Assembly: GCA_001766655.1 (NCBI GenBank)
Contig: MJCC01000018.1
Location: 1 to 64,000, forward strand
Length of the DNA stretch: 64,000 bases
Source: Phytomonas francai
Taxonomy: Eukaryota; Euglenozoa; Kinetoplastea; Trypanosomatida; Trypanosomatidae
Reading direction: 5' to 3'
Shown here: one piece after another, positions 9,881-20,470 of the stretch
Layout: every line of letters starts with the position of its first letter
Position numbering within the stretch: position 1 is the stretch's first letter
Program-made: the position numbers and the translations under genes
Notes under the pieces: generated by a model
The model's input: only the letters and a program-made list of their open reading frames with translations
Database searches by the model: none
Told to the model about the DNA's origin: nothing

Positions 9881-12838
9881 CTAAATCGGGAGCCAAAATT
9901 GAAATGGGGCGAATTTTTCCTGCAACATTTTATAACCCTCATGTCTCTTTGAGGTTGATGTAAAAATAAGCAATGCCTTACTTCGGTCATCACACTCCTC
10001 TAGATCGACAAATACAAAAGACCCAATAAATTCAGGGGAAAGAAGGTGCATCAAGACTTTCTCTGTGACTGCCACACCAAGGAGATATATACCTAATTGC
10101 GGTAACAGAGATTTACCCTTAGCAGAATCTTTGATGAGCATTTGCAGCAAGAGATCCCCGTCTTCTTTTTTTAGGTCAGAACTTTTGGCTTCACAAGGGA
10201 CGTTTGGAAAGAGGAGAGTTGTTGATGCCAATCCTGTCCTGGAGGACGCCATAACTGCAGAAATAAACAATTGAGGGTTGTATAATTCGGGGGTTTTGAT
10301 CACCTCACTCAAAAGTATTGGTGGCATCTGACTCGATGGGTTTCGTTTCAATAGACAAGATCGTTTCGGCTCAGCGTCAACACTTTCTACCGAGACTTTG
10401 TAGAACACTGCGATGGAATGGATAAGCGTGCGTTTCTCAGCATGTGCTGGAGGAAGCGAAACAAGTGGCTCGGATCCCAGAAGAAAATCCTTGAGTAGGC
10501 TCTCAACTTCTTTTACCATGTCCACACCGCTCTCAGAAACGTACTCCCACAGATAAACAGAGTAGAAAAAGGGAACGAAGGGATGGCGATCACTGCTTTT
10601 TAGACGAGATGCAGCGGTCCTTGTGTCAGAGAGAAAGTCTGTGTTGGTTCCCTTCGCGAGAGCTGAGAGAATCGTAAGTCGAGTTTCATGCAAGCAATCT
10701 TTGTCGCATAAAATTTCAAATGGCTCTGAAAGATAGTTTTCTTGTTGTCGCCCAGCTTGCGCACGAAGTTCCGCACATGGGACATGACGAGAAATTCGCC
10801 CACACTCACAGGTGAATCTCATCAAGTGTTGACAAGGTGGGCAATCAGACCCCACGTGACACTGACGCTCACAGGTATGACCGCACTCTGGATGCACGGC
10901 TTCGCAGGTGTGGGTGCAAGAGTACTTCTTATCTACGCAAGGTCCACTATGGCATGGCCGCGAACACGTGTGCCCGCAATGCGGGTTTAACTTATTGCAC
11001 TTCTGTGGGCATGTGACGTATGGCCTCCAGCAGGGTATATTCTTAAGCTTCATGTGTCCCCCTACACACACCTTCTCGACCAAATAAGTACAAACAGGAC
11101 AATCCCCGTAGTGACATGGATGCGGGGTAGGTGGATGGCCACATGGCTGCCTTATCTCACACAGGTGCTGGCAATCAGGGGGCTTTGCGTCGCACGGCTG
11201 GGGTGGCATCAACATCGCCCGTGCACAACGGCAGTACAGTGGCTCTGTTGTGAAGTGAATACAAGGCTGACACGCCCCGGAGTGACATGGATCAGAACAG
11301 CTGTGTCCACATTTAAGTTTCCGTCCACAGACAAGATGGCACTCATGCTGCGAAGCTTTCGCCTGATTTCGATGCTGGCAACAAACAGCCTTGCAATGGT
11401 GCCGACCACAGGAAAGACGAGTACCACATTCTCGCGTGCACTGAAAGTTATCCACCTCGGTACAGTTAACCAGCTTTCGCACCTGACGGCAGCGACAAGA
11501 AGTCTCAACCCGTACCATACAGGGCATACATGGACCCGTATGGCAGTCCTTGGAACAGCTGTGCCGCCCACATTCTAGCAACTTTCTACAAATGCCTCCA
11601 CACCTCGGAACGGGATCCAAACACGACTGCCGCTCGTGCGGCAGCGGTGTCGCCCCACACGGACATGTCCGAACAACAGACGGGTCCGCCTCGCAAGGTT
11701 GGCAGCTACCAGTGTGACAACTCAAAGTGCAATTATGATTGCCACATGGCAAGGGCTTCTCGCATGTCTTGCCGCATACGAAAAGAGCGGCGGAACTGCA
11801 CCCTACTTGTTGCGTTTCTTTCCCACATGGGCACGTAACTGTGACAAGCCTAGAGCAGTTTCCACAATCCCCAACATGGCAATCACGCTCACAGCGGTGC
11901 ATATTGCAGCTGAGAGTCTTCGCACAGGGGTTACCACAGGTCACATGAGGGTCCGGCTGCCCGCACCGGTAGCTGTACGTCGTTGAGCCACATGGGCAAG
12001 CCAGAGGGCCTATAGTAACGTGGCACTCGGAGCACAGCCCCGGGTGACATTGCAGTGCACACGGGTGTGGGCAACCATTCATCCCTGCTTTCCCGCAGGT
12101 GTTGCCACAGCTGTGTGGAATAACAAGAGGGTTGAATGGTGGATCTGTCTCCTTGTTACAAAAACATTTGTACTGTGTTACTGAATCGATATGCTCCGCC
12201 CGGCATTGTGGGCAGTAAAACGAACTGCAGGCTTCATTCTGACGCGAACTGCTAACCCCTTTATGCGCCCACCGCCGGATGCATTGCAAATGAAACATAT
12301 TAAAGCAACACGAACAGCTCCAGATGGCATCATTGATCTTAATTATCTCAAGGCAATTTAAACATTCGTAAGTGTTACCGATGAGATGCTGCACCAGTTC
12401 GCGAGCGCGAGGAGGTAAATTCCCAAGATTCTCTAAATGCACACACAGTGCTGTTGTCCCATTTTGCTTGTGATGCTTCATCCATTGAATAGGATGAGAG
12501 GAAGCTTGTTGTGCTATTTCTGTGCCACTTTGCAACTCATTACGGGTTTTACCTCTCTTTCCATTTTTGAAATAAGACTGAAAATCACTGGTGATAGCAC
12601 CAGTTCCCGTGAGGCCACCACCCTGTACAAGAGAAGCCACGGGTCCAGGAACATTAGGTATGCCTTCTCTCTGATTTTCCACCAGAGAAACATTCATATT
12701 CCTAGAAGGGCCAACATGGCCTCCTCTAGAATAGTGTTGGCCCGTTCTATACCGCCGTTGGCCCCATTGCAAGCGCTTAGGTTTATTCTCTGCTGATTTG
12801 CTCGTTAAATCTAAGTCTTGAGTTTCTTTAGGCGCCAT
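9881..12838 (-). CDS. NF-X1-type zinc-finger protein with R3H domain
   Basis: 985 residues, ATG to TAG. A basic N-terminus is followed by a RING/PHD-like Cys-rich domain at about 159-213 (CLNCLEI, CSCCFNMFHLQC, YCPQC). Then come many NF-X1 zinc fingers at about 244-690, each with the CG-x-H-x-C and C-x-GxC-xxC pattern (for example CGNHNCTLSCHTGSCQPC). A C-terminal R3H-like domain lies at about 770-835 (RTLIHSIAVFYKVSV, with R-x3-H). This is the human NFX1 / yeast FAP1 / fly shuttle-craft layout. These proteins bind nucleic acid, and the RING-like domain in animal members acts in ubiquitin ligation. Here a role in mRNA or transcript control is inference. Length and order are as expected for a full member of the family. 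Confidence 0.93.
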   Translation of the reverse strand: MAPKETQDLDLTSKSAENKPKRLQWGQRRYRTGQHYSRGGHVGPSRNMNVSLVENQREGIPNVPGPVASLVQGGGLTGTGAITSDFQSYFKNGKRGKTRNELQSGTEIAQQASSHPIQWMKHHKQNGTTALCVHLENLGNLPPRARELVQHLIGNTYECLNCLEIIKINDAIWSCSCCFNMFHLQCIRRWAHKGVSSSRQNEACSSFYCPQCRAEHIDSVTQYKCFCNKETDPPFNPLVIPHSCGNTCGKAGMNGCPHPCALQCHPGLCSECHVTIGPLACPCGSTTYSYRCGQPDPHVTCGNPCAKTLSCNMHRCERDCHVGDCGNCSRLVTVTCPCGKETQQVGCSSAALFVCGKTCEKPLPCGNHNCTLSCHTGSCQPCEADPSVVRTCPCGATPLPHERQSCLDPVPRCGGICRKLLECGRHSCSKDCHTGPCMPCMVRVETSCRCRQVRKLVNCTEVDNFQCTRECGTRLSCGRHHCKAVCCQHRNQAKASQHECHLVCGRKLKCGHSCSDPCHSGACQPCIHFTTEPLYCRCARAMLMPPQPCDAKPPDCQHLCEIRQPCGHPPTPHPCHYGDCPVCTYLVEKVCVGGHMKLKNIPCWRPYVTCPQKCNKLNPHCGHTCSRPCHSGPCVDKKYSCTHTCEAVHPECGHTCERQCHVGSDCPPCQHLMRFTCECGRISRHVPCAELRAQAGRQQENYLSEPFEILCDKDCLHETRLTILSALAKGTNTDFLSDTRTAASRLKSSDRHPFVPFFYSVYLWEYVSESGVDMVKEVESLLKDFLLGSEPLVSLPPAHAEKRTLIHSIAVFYKVSVESVDAEPKRSCLLKRNPSSQMPPILLSEVIKTPELYNPQLFISAVMASSRTGLASTTLLFPNVPCEAKSSDLKKEDGDLLLQMLIKDSAKGKSLLPQLGIYLLGVAVTEKVLMHLLSPEFIGSFVFVDLEECDDRSKALLIFTSTSKRHEGYKMLQEKFAPFQFWLPI

Positions 12839-13761
12839 AAACAGGGGAAAAAACTAGTAAAAAAGAGAAATTCCAGTATAGATAGATAGGTATGTATATG
12901 TATTTAAATATAGCTCACACCTTTCCTTTGTTAAGTTATCTATCGAAATGAATTATGTGAAAGATGAAATAACTAAAAGAGAGGTAAGGGAGGCAATTAC
13001 AAAGTTTTACCGCAAAAAAAAACTTCGCCGTCCCACTTTGCAATACAACCCACAATTGTATAGAAAAGTTATATAAATAAATTGAGACCTTGAGCGTGCC
13101 CTGATAAAATATGAAACCTAAAACATTCAAAAAAAAAGCTACTCCGTTCTGTCAAAAAATATCATAACATTTATCTGGGTGCAAAAGACCGACTTAACAT
13201 AAGAATTACTGCATGTGTAAACTCTATCGTCTGAACGCGAAAAGGTAATAAATACAAAAAATCTGAAGGATCGCTTTCTTGTGTTAATACTTAGCTAGGC
13301 ATCAGGGTTTCCAACTCACACAACAGAAGTGCGAAAGCTATACTGAGAATGCTTCACAACCCCAAAAAATTCCATAGGTCCAACACAAAAAGTGGTAAAA
13401 TGTTTACACTCACAAGCAGACAGAAACTAGGATATTGGTCATATAGGATTTCCATAAATGAAATACTCCACTATGCCCCCAGCACACACTTGATACACAT
13501 TGATCCTTGTATGCAATGTCTGCACAAACAAGTCTTTGTCCTCTTTAATAGTAACAATTTCTAAATTCCTTTTCGATTTTGTTGAATATCAAAATCAAAA
13601 ACTTATGGGTCAGGAAATGAAAATCGGCGTAGGATGAGACCAAACATATGGCACGATTTGAGAGCAGGACGATGAAAAGCTAAAATTTGGAGATGTTGTA
13701 TATTACTTAGACAAATTATGAGTCGACACAATTGCGTATCTACCGAGTCTTTAGTGTGCTG
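12839..13761. other. Intergenic, AT-rich
   Basis: Untranslated spacer between the Prp18-like and NF-X1 genes. It contains A runs and a few short frames without coding character. No RNA gene seen. Confidence 0.6.
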
Positions 13762-15342
13762 TTAGTGATCAGAATTTGCTGACTGAATAAAGAACTCTGC
13801 ACGCTCGCGCGGAGTTAGGGTTTTCTCCGCTACATTCATAAGCTCTCGCATACTGTGAAGCATCCGCATGGCGTGTTCGTTATTCAATAGGTGAACGATG
13901 CGGTTGCGTTCTATTCGCTCGATGGAACGGCGCATGTGGACCTCTCCAGCAGAAAATAACCCTACCTTCCAATTAGCCGTTCCAAGGGTCATATCCGTGT
14001 ACACCTGTCGAGCCGCAGTAAAATTTTTTTCTTTCTGTATGCTTTTAACTATCATCTCTTCCAAGCTCTGCTGAACTTCTGCAGGTACCAGAAACCAATC
14101 ACGAGAGGAGTCATATGAAAAGGAAGGTGCAATAGACGCATCAATCTGCGAGCATCCCTCCATTTCGCTTTGAGCTATTTGACTAGCAGCGTTGTGGTTA
14201 CAAGATGCCTTGCTTCCAGGAAATATGGAACGGTAGTCCCTTAACAGATGCGCCAGTAGTTCCAGCGCGTTACGACGGACTCGCTGTGCACCCCTCCAAG
14301 CTTCAAGCTGTAATGCCACTTTATGTCCCTTTGCGAATTTGATACTTTCAGGGAGCATGCGATGTTCGTGTAAATAGACTAAGTAGCACCAGCCTGTATT
14401 AGATGACGATTCTGAGGATATTTCTGTATTACTTGATGAGCCGCCTAGAACTGCATGTCGCCACTGTGCAGTAATCAGATACCATATTGCATGGATCAGA
14501 TGCGCCAACTGGGGGTGACCTAACGCATCCTCGCCTTTTTGGTTTTCTCCAATGTTTATATCAGTCTTTGCTTTGTTTATAGAGGAAATACTGCTATTTG
14601 AGGCCGAGGAGACTGATTTCTGTTTAGCTCCTAATTCATTATACACGTTTTCCAAAAGTTGAAACTCCTCTGCTTCTGGAAATGCGTCGTCCTTCCCTTT
14701 GGAGTTTGTGGATACATCTTCTGCTAGAAAGACCCTGTGAAGATATGACTCTACACATTTAGGCAATCCCCACGAATTCGGCAACGTGAGAACCGTACCA
14801 TAACGGTCGCTAGAATCACTTGGACTCCAAAAATATGATGTGGTACGCATGCACATGGTCAAGGCACTCAAGGCAAGGTTTCGTTGACCCACAATTTTCT
14901 CTTCACTAAGGAGACAAGGCGTGGGTAGGGGTATAGCACGACAATTTGCCGATACTTTTTCAGATATACTAGATCGCAACAGCTTTTGCAACGGGTTTGA
15001 ATCGTCAGCTTGTGCACTTTCCTGAACGTGTGCCGGTTCCAATACTCTGTCAGCATCTTCTGTATTGTTGGGGGGGCTACTAGCTAGCGTGTTTAAAGGC
15101 ACATCACTAGATAAATCATATGCTATTGAGTTTTCCCGCTCTCTCTTGCGGTTGGACAAAACAGAATGCACGGATAATGTGTAAGGGTCCTCGGACTTTG
15201 AGTTATCTTCATTGTTAGCCCTTTTCAAAGGTAAAAGTGATTCTTCAGTGTGCGTCACAGATAAAAAAGAAGATTTTTCTTTGAGGTGAGTCACACTAGT
15301 AATCTCCTTCTTTTGTAAGCGTCCTTTAAGTGCAGAGAACAT
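13762..15342 (-). CDS. PRP18: Divergent Prp18 pre-mRNA splicing factor
   Basis: 526 residues, ATG to TAA. The C-terminal region at about 275-507 fits the Prp18 helical domain: LAHLIHAIWYLITAQWRHAV, LEAWRGAQRVRRNALELLAH, then the most conserved block at 443-507 (AARQVYTDMTLGTANWKVG, HMRRSIERI, HLLNNEHAMRMLHSMRELM). This corresponds to the family pattern AIGNAPWPIGV, IH-x-R-x-x-REKI and H-x-LNDE-x-x-RKYI-x-x-x-KRLM. Prp18 is a U5 snRNP-associated factor for the second catalytic step of splicing. In a kinetoplastid that would mean spliced-leader trans-splicing and the rare cis-introns. Low-complexity Ser/Asn insertions at about 240-320 and 375-415 split the domain. The first 150 residues are low-complexity and unassigned; no PRP4-type N-terminal motif is seen. 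Confidence 0.8.
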   Translation of the reverse strand: MFSALKGRLQKKEITSVTHLKEKSSFLSVTHTEESLLPLKRANNEDNSKSEDPYTLSVHSVLSNRKRERENSIAYDLSSDVPLNTLASSPPNNTEDADRVLEPAHVQESAQADDSNPLQKLLRSSISEKVSANCRAIPLPTPCLLSEEKIVGQRNLALSALTMCMRTTSYFWSPSDSSDRYGTVLTLPNSWGLPKCVESYLHRVFLAEDVSTNSKGKDDAFPEAEEFQLLENVYNELGAKQKSVSSASNSSISSINKAKTDINIGENQKGEDALGHPQLAHLIHAIWYLITAQWRHAVLGGSSSNTEISSESSSNTGWCYLVYLHEHRMLPESIKFAKGHKVALQLEAWRGAQRVRRNALELLAHLLRDYRSIFPGSKASCNHNAASQIAQSEMEGCSQIDASIAPSFSYDSSRDWFLVPAEVQQSLEEMIVKSIQKEKNFTAARQVYTDMTLGTANWKVGLFSAGEVHMRRSIERIERNRIVHLLNNEHAMRMLHSMRELMNVAEKTLTPRERAEFFIQSANSDH

Positions 15343-16038
15343 TTTCCTGAGAAAATAGAAATAGTGTCTTGTCTATTGTGAATCAACTCTCTTATTCATT
15401 TAAGAAATCAATGTGAGTTTGCGTTTTAAGAGTAACGGAAGCAACTCTTTAAAAAAAAAAAAGTGTATTTTCCAATAATAAGTTCAAGTATCGGGAAAAT
15501 GGGTAACTTCAGAATTGAAACTTAGACTTTTGTCATGCCTTCTATACAGCTTAAGCAATGCATGCTAATATACATCAAAAGGATGTTAAACAACATTATC
15601 ACTAATAATTAAACCAAGCATCAAATACTAATGATAAGATCTACTGGCTACATCTGTTTACAAAAAAAAAAAAAAATCTCACTCAAACCTCAATCCAGTG
15701 CAAGTAATGAAAAAAGAAGAGGAATGCAGTAACAAAATATATGTTGACCAAGGTACGGCACTGTTTCTAGGTGAGACAAAAAACAGGTGTGTCATTTCCT
15801 TCCTTAGAAACATAGAATCTTTTTCGTTGTAGGCTTACGTCTATAGAGTAAAATCCCTTACTGCTGCAATTGACTTTCCCTCCCACATTCCCTCAACAGT
15901 TTTTATACGAGGTGTTATGCCTAGCACAAGCACACACGTGTCAGTATTGCTATCAGGGAAGACATAGTCATGAAGATGGCAAGCAGCTTTTCAATTTAAG
16001 AGAGTCTAGGTATGCGCCTCCCTCTCTTCTCTATCCCA
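15343..16038. other. Intergenic, AT-rich
   Basis: Spacer with A runs at about 15450 and 15661. A 91-codon plus-strand frame at 15870-16145 overlaps the end of the IQUB-like gene on the opposite strand and is not called. Confidence 0.6.
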
Positions 16039-18606
16039 TTAACCCGATGCTATACTGTCTCTACCAAGTGTCTCAGCCCTCTGACGAGCTATACTGGAAT
16101 CGTTGTAACGAGCCATTTCGGGGTTATACACTGGATCTAAAATAAAGTTCCTAAAGATATTAGTAATGCGTTTTCGCAGCTCAATCAAAGAGGCAGACTT
16201 CCATCCACGATTTATCAAATCAGCCTCGCGGTCAATGAGCTGGCAAAGTTCTTTGGACTCATTGCTATCAGGAAACTCCTTAACAGTCCATTTGATGTGT
16301 AACAACACGTCCATTCTCGAAGATGCGTCGTAATCATTGTTTGTTAGACTGTAAAAAAGATCTCTGAGCTCAGCGGCACGGAGAGTTCCAGGAGTTGTAA
16401 CAGGGACTCCCCCCCAAATCTTTGCAGATGCCGCTTTCTCTAGAATGCGAACCAGTTGTTGCCCCTGTTTGTCCTGCTGCACGGCCTGCCTGTGTAGCTC
16501 AAGATCCTGCAATAACTTTACCTCTTCCTTCGTGAGAGCCAGCAGGGCTTCACGCTTTTGCTCAGCAGAAAGAGATTCGTCTTGGGTAATAGTTTTCGCT
16601 TTGTTAGATCGCCAGAGCAGTAGCTCCTCTTTTAACACACCAAAATCGTTCGCACGGTGTGGGTTCATGCGACGAAGCTTCTCGAGATCCGCTCGGGCAC
16701 GCACTGCAGCTTCCTCTATGCGCTGGCGAGCCGCAGTCCGCAACTGCCGCTCTGTTTCAGCTGCATACAAATCACGGCAAATTTGTCTGGCCTTCCACTG
16801 TCGGTACATTTTTTGTATCATGATAATTTTTTCTATACGTAACTTTAGGAGCGCTTCAGCACTAAAGTAAGGGCGCGCCACAACTAACACGTCATATTTG
16901 TTATCTAGGAATAAATCCGGCCGAGGGGTTTGAGCACAACCTTCACGGCGCGTTTGCGTGCTTCTCGACTTGCCGTATGACTGTGTCTGACGGGATTTCA
17001 ATTCATTCAAAATAAATTGTGCACGTTTTTTCCCACCATGGGGCGAGTAGTCGAGATCTGCCATGAAAATTTGTGTGCTGGCGTGCAGAAACACTCGCTT
17101 AGGGTCCTGCTTCACACGATACCCTCCGAGAAAAGGCTTGGGGTGTAGCGTAGGGGCCTGAACAATAGAAACGGCCGTCATGAGTGCCTGATTGCCGGCT
17201 ACTCCACGCTCGTGTTTATAAATACTTTTAATGACCTCATCATATGTGAAACCCTGTCGGCGCCCCTCAACGAGAACATGAGGATCGATTTCAATTTTTT
17301 CTTTGCGCACCAAGATGCATTTGGCAAGAAATTCATCTTTCTGTATAGCAGCCAAATGCGGTGGTACATTCGCCAAGGATGATGTTGTGAAAGGAAGAGA
17401 TCCTGCATGGATTTGAGGGTTGCATGAATCTGGGCTCCCTTCTGAAACGAACTGGTTATCGGAAAATGAAAAAACCTCCGAATCTGTCACACACTTTGGC
17501 ACTCCACGTGCGGTGTCAGAGAACATTATTGAAAGCCAGAGGGGCTCTGTTCGTACCACTACAGCAGAATGCTCGACTTCACTCGGTGCACCAGTTGAAA
17601 AATCCTCTCGAACAGTGTCTCGGCCTCTCTCGGTTTCTAGAAACATCAACGAATTAAAACGAATGCACTTGTCTTGATGGTAAACGACAAATGACTGTGG
17701 ATGCACGCATATATGGCGTGCAACAACTTCGAAGAGGTCTCTGGCAATCAGAATCCATTCCTTTCTTTCATTACCACTGGAATGAAAATCTCTACATTCT
17801 GAAAGTATTCTAATGCCCTCTTCAGAAAAGGCGCTTGCATTATAAACTGGATGCGTGAATCTTGTATAGAAACCCATGGGATAAAATGTGAGCGTGATAT
17901 CGACGAGGCCTCTATTAGATATGTTAATACTTGCTGATAAAGACCGCAGTACGCTCAGCGAATGCGCTGATAGCCCGTCATTGATTGGTGTAGTATGCTC
18001 ATCGAAACTCTTTAGATTCTCCGTGGTGTTTTTCCCTATATTTTCCACTTCAATCATGCTACTATCGTTTAAGCTTCCTGCTTCTGGCGGAGATATATCC
18101 TCTGCTTGTACCCCTTGGGATGGGTTCTTTAAAGTGGACGTTACTGTTGGTGCATCATGAGGGACATGTACTGAAGACTCCTTGACATTAGAACCATCGT
18201 TTTGTGAAAATGCACCTTCTTCATCTTCCAAGACAACAAAGTCATTCATTGAAGAGGCCACAAGCTCCTTGGGACTATATTGACGCACTTCATGGCCTAC
18301 ATTGTCCAGTGCCCCCGATATTTCGTTCTGGACTTCTACATTGTCTTCCCCTTCAGAAAAGGAAGCTTTTGCTTTCACACAATCCGAAGCGTAACTATCG
18401 CTGTTTATCTGTTCCACATTATCCCCACTACATGCAGAGTCTGATACAGGCGATGCGTCATCGGGAATAGAAAATCGAGTAGAACTCTCCGCCTGTTCAC
18501 GATTCTGGACTGATGGAATAAGGTCTCCCGTGTGTTCCCGTTCCTCCTCAGTGACACCATGCTTAGCACTTTCTCCATCGTGCTGTGAGCTATGATCGCT
18601 ACTCAT
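16039..18606 (-). CDS. IQUB-like axonemal protein (IQ motif, degenerate ubiquitin-like region)
   Basis: 855 residues. The first 210 residues are acidic and low-complexity. A beta-rich segment at about 225-345 sits where IQUB has its ubiquitin-like domain, but is weak. The C-terminal half matches human IQUB in order: KPFLGGYR at 490-497, a YFSAEALLKLR block, an IQ motif at about 588-610 (IIMIQKMYRQWKARQICRDL), a long helical region with RRMNPHRANDFG, then RMDVLLHIKWTVKEF, LIDREADLINRG, LRKRITNIFRNFI and PVYNPEMARY. Human IQUB continues past that point into a Cys-rich domain; this protein stops about 20 residues later. IQUB is an axonemal protein linked to radial spoke RS1 and calmodulin in mammalian sperm. 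A flagellar radial-spoke role here is inference from homology. Confidence 0.88.
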   Translation of the reverse strand: MSSDHSSQHDGESAKHGVTEEEREHTGDLIPSVQNREQAESSTRFSIPDDASPVSDSACSGDNVEQINSDSYASDCVKAKASFSEGEDNVEVQNEISGALDNVGHEVRQYSPKELVASSMNDFVVLEDEEGAFSQNDGSNVKESSVHVPHDAPTVTSTLKNPSQGVQAEDISPPEAGSLNDSSMIEVENIGKNTTENLKSFDEHTTPINDGLSAHSLSVLRSLSASINISNRGLVDITLTFYPMGFYTRFTHPVYNASAFSEEGIRILSECRDFHSSGNERKEWILIARDLFEVVARHICVHPQSFVVYHQDKCIRFNSLMFLETERGRDTVREDFSTGAPSEVEHSAVVVRTEPLWLSIMFSDTARGVPKCVTDSEVFSFSDNQFVSEGSPDSCNPQIHAGSLPFTTSSLANVPPHLAAIQKDEFLAKCILVRKEKIEIDPHVLVEGRRQGFTYDEVIKSIYKHERGVAGNQALMTAVSIVQAPTLHPKPFLGGYRVKQDPKRVFLHASTQIFMADLDYSPHGGKKRAQFILNELKSRQTQSYGKSRSTQTRREGCAQTPRPDLFLDNKYDVLVVARPYFSAEALLKLRIEKIIMIQKMYRQWKARQICRDLYAAETERQLRTAARQRIEEAAVRARADLEKLRRMNPHRANDFGVLKEELLLWRSNKAKTITQDESLSAEQKREALLALTKEEVKLLQDLELHRQAVQQDKQGQQLVRILEKAASAKIWGGVPVTTPGTLRAAELRDLFYSLTNNDYDASSRMDVLLHIKWTVKEFPDSNESKELCQLIDREADLINRGWKSASLIELRKRITNIFRNFILDPVYNPEMARYNDSSIARQRAETLGRDSIASG

Positions 18607-19256
18607 GAGTTAATGGCAAATATTAAAACTATTCTGTGGCTCCCCTTCACCTAATTTTAAGAAATATTGGTACACTTGAAATATTTTATGTAAAATAGAA
18701 TAGCATGATAAAAGAAACTTTCACCCACTTCCTTGAATTTGGAAAGATTTCGAAATGCAGACATAACACGATAGGATATGCATATATAATATACTGCTTT
18801 TTCGACCTTTTCCCCGTGAATTCACTTTCTCATACATCCATTTATTTATTTATTGGAAAGACTCCTATGAAATAGGAATGCAGATGAGATCTTCAGTGAA
18901 CCCCATTCTTCCCCAATAGTTGTGTGGTAAAGCGAATAAAAATCATGATATTGGCACAGGAATGCAATTCCATATCCAAAGCTGATTAGGATAAAAGCGA
19001 TACAGAGTCTCTATAAGCCATCCATCATTGTGTTTCCCCTTTTCACGAGCTCAAGGGGTGAGGGGGAGGGGGACAGTATAACATAAAAAGATTGCATCAA
19101 ATGAATTTGAGCTGAGGTACCCCAGTCCCAGAAGCATATGCCGATTCGAAAAAATGAAAGGAAAATCAGCAATCCGATCAAGAAAGAAAAAGGTAGAGCC
19201 TCATCTTTCGAAGGACGTTGTTGCAAGAAAAGGAATTTGATCACCGTCTACCTGCC
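18607..19256. other. Intergenic, AT-rich
   Basis: Spacer with a TTTA-type repeat near 18841-18853. No gene seen. Confidence 0.6.
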
Positions 19257-19457
19257 TCATTTGAAGTGCCCTCCTTCCTCGTTTTCTACTTGGGTTGCTA
19301 CATTGTCTCTGGACTGTGGGACAGCAGCCTCATCCGATTTGCTAAGCAACAGCTTTAATTGCTCCTGTACAAGTTGCTCATTGTTCCAGTGGTAATACCC
19401 ACAAAGACTGATGCCAGAAACGACTGCAGTTACTACACCAACAGCTGCTCTATACAT
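19257..19457 (-). CDS. Small single-pass membrane protein
   Basis: 66 residues, ATG start. Residues 3-22 form one hydrophobic segment (RAAVGVVTAVVSGISLCGYY), followed by a short charged, Gln/Glu-rich tail that could be helical. This resembles small mitochondrial inner-membrane or assembly-factor proteins, but no family is recognised. It lies on the coding strand of the arm, between clear genes, and has a more balanced base composition than its flanks. It could also be a chance frame. Confidence 0.5.
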   Translation of the reverse strand: MYRAAVGVVTAVVSGISLCGYYHWNNEQLVQEQLKLLLSKSDEAAVPQSRDNVATQVENEEGGHFK

Positions 19458-19752
19458 ATAATGTATCCTTTTGATTCGATTGTGTTCTTTAATATATATA
19501 CGTACAGTTTTGTTAAGTGCAAAAAAAAAAAAAATGGAAAGGAATAAAAGAATGGGCTATAGAATTCTTTATTTGATATCCGCTTCATCGTATTTTGCTT
19601 TCAAAAATTCCAACATAAGGAAGGTTGAGTAATTTAACCATATTTTAAAAGAAACTCAAATTTCCTCCTACTGAAGCACACCTAATATTTAATTTAACCC
19701 CACCCCCTTTAATATCTAAAAATCTGATATATATTATTTTCTTTTACCAGCA

Positions 19753-20157
19753 TCACTTACTAGAAGCGAACTCTAATTCTTTGATAAACTTAGCATGGAA
19801 ATCTTCACTACTTTGTACAGGTTTGAAAATGGAGTCCCTCTGGAGTATATATGTCTGAACCCCCTCCCCAGAAGATGCTGCGTTGTGCGAAAAGTTGCTC
19901 AGCGCATCTGTGGCCTCTTGCCGCTCAAAGACAGTTGATTGCGGTACCTCGACCTCTGGACCGGGGCTGCCATTCTGCTGGGCCTCTTTGATACGAATAG
20001 CGGCAATTGTGCTGTCTTCTAGAATTTTAGAGCCGATGGCGGGCACACCGGACGCGGGGCCTGGGGCGTTCGGAGGCAAATTGGGATCCGTTGCATCTCG
20101 ATGCTGGTGTTCCTGAACACGCTTGCTGACCCACTTCTTCCCCGTTGCTGCAGACAT
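19753..20157 (-). CDS. Conserved-looking small hydrophilic protein
   Basis: 134 residues, ATG to stop, with coding-like composition against AT-rich flanks. Basic N-terminus (GKKWVSKRVQEHQHR), a Pro/Gly-rich middle, and a helical acidic C-terminus (EDFHAKFIKELEFASSK). No membrane segment, zinc motif or known domain. Probably soluble; function unknown. Confidence 0.7.
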   Translation of the reverse strand: MSAATGKKWVSKRVQEHQHRDATDPNLPPNAPGPASGVPAIGSKILEDSTIAAIRIKEAQQNGSPGPEVEVPQSTVFERQEATDALSNFSHNAASSGEGVQTYILQRDSIFKPVQSSEDFHAKFIKELEFASSK

Positions 20158-20470
20158 ATTGTAGACGCCTTGTGAATAATTAAAATAATAGCAATATCAC
20201 TAATATAAGTAAGGAATTTGATAGAGAATAAAGCTAGATGAGAATGGAAATTTTATATATACAAAGCAAATCCCACATCATTTACGAGCAGCAATGAAAA
20301 CAAACTAGCAGCCTGTTGCAGTATCACACGGCTCGATGTTATATTAGTACAGGATACTATATATACTAGTAATATAAGACAAGGCGGTCTTTCTTCGCTT
20401 AGGAAAAATGGTTCTGGAAGGAATAATGGTGAAGTACTTAAATGAGAACCGATTCTCAGTCTTCTATTTT
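20158..20470. other. Intergenic
   Basis: AT-rich spacer; nothing recognised. Confidence 0.6.

Noticed and set aside
11054..11986. Several plus- and minus-strand frames of 100-174 codons inside the NF-X1 gene
   Set aside because: Shadows of the Cys-rich coding sequence.
15870..16145. 91-codon plus-strand frame with a CQYCYQG motif
   Set aside because: Antisense to the end of the IQUB-like gene, on the wrong strand for the arm. The Cys pair is isolated.
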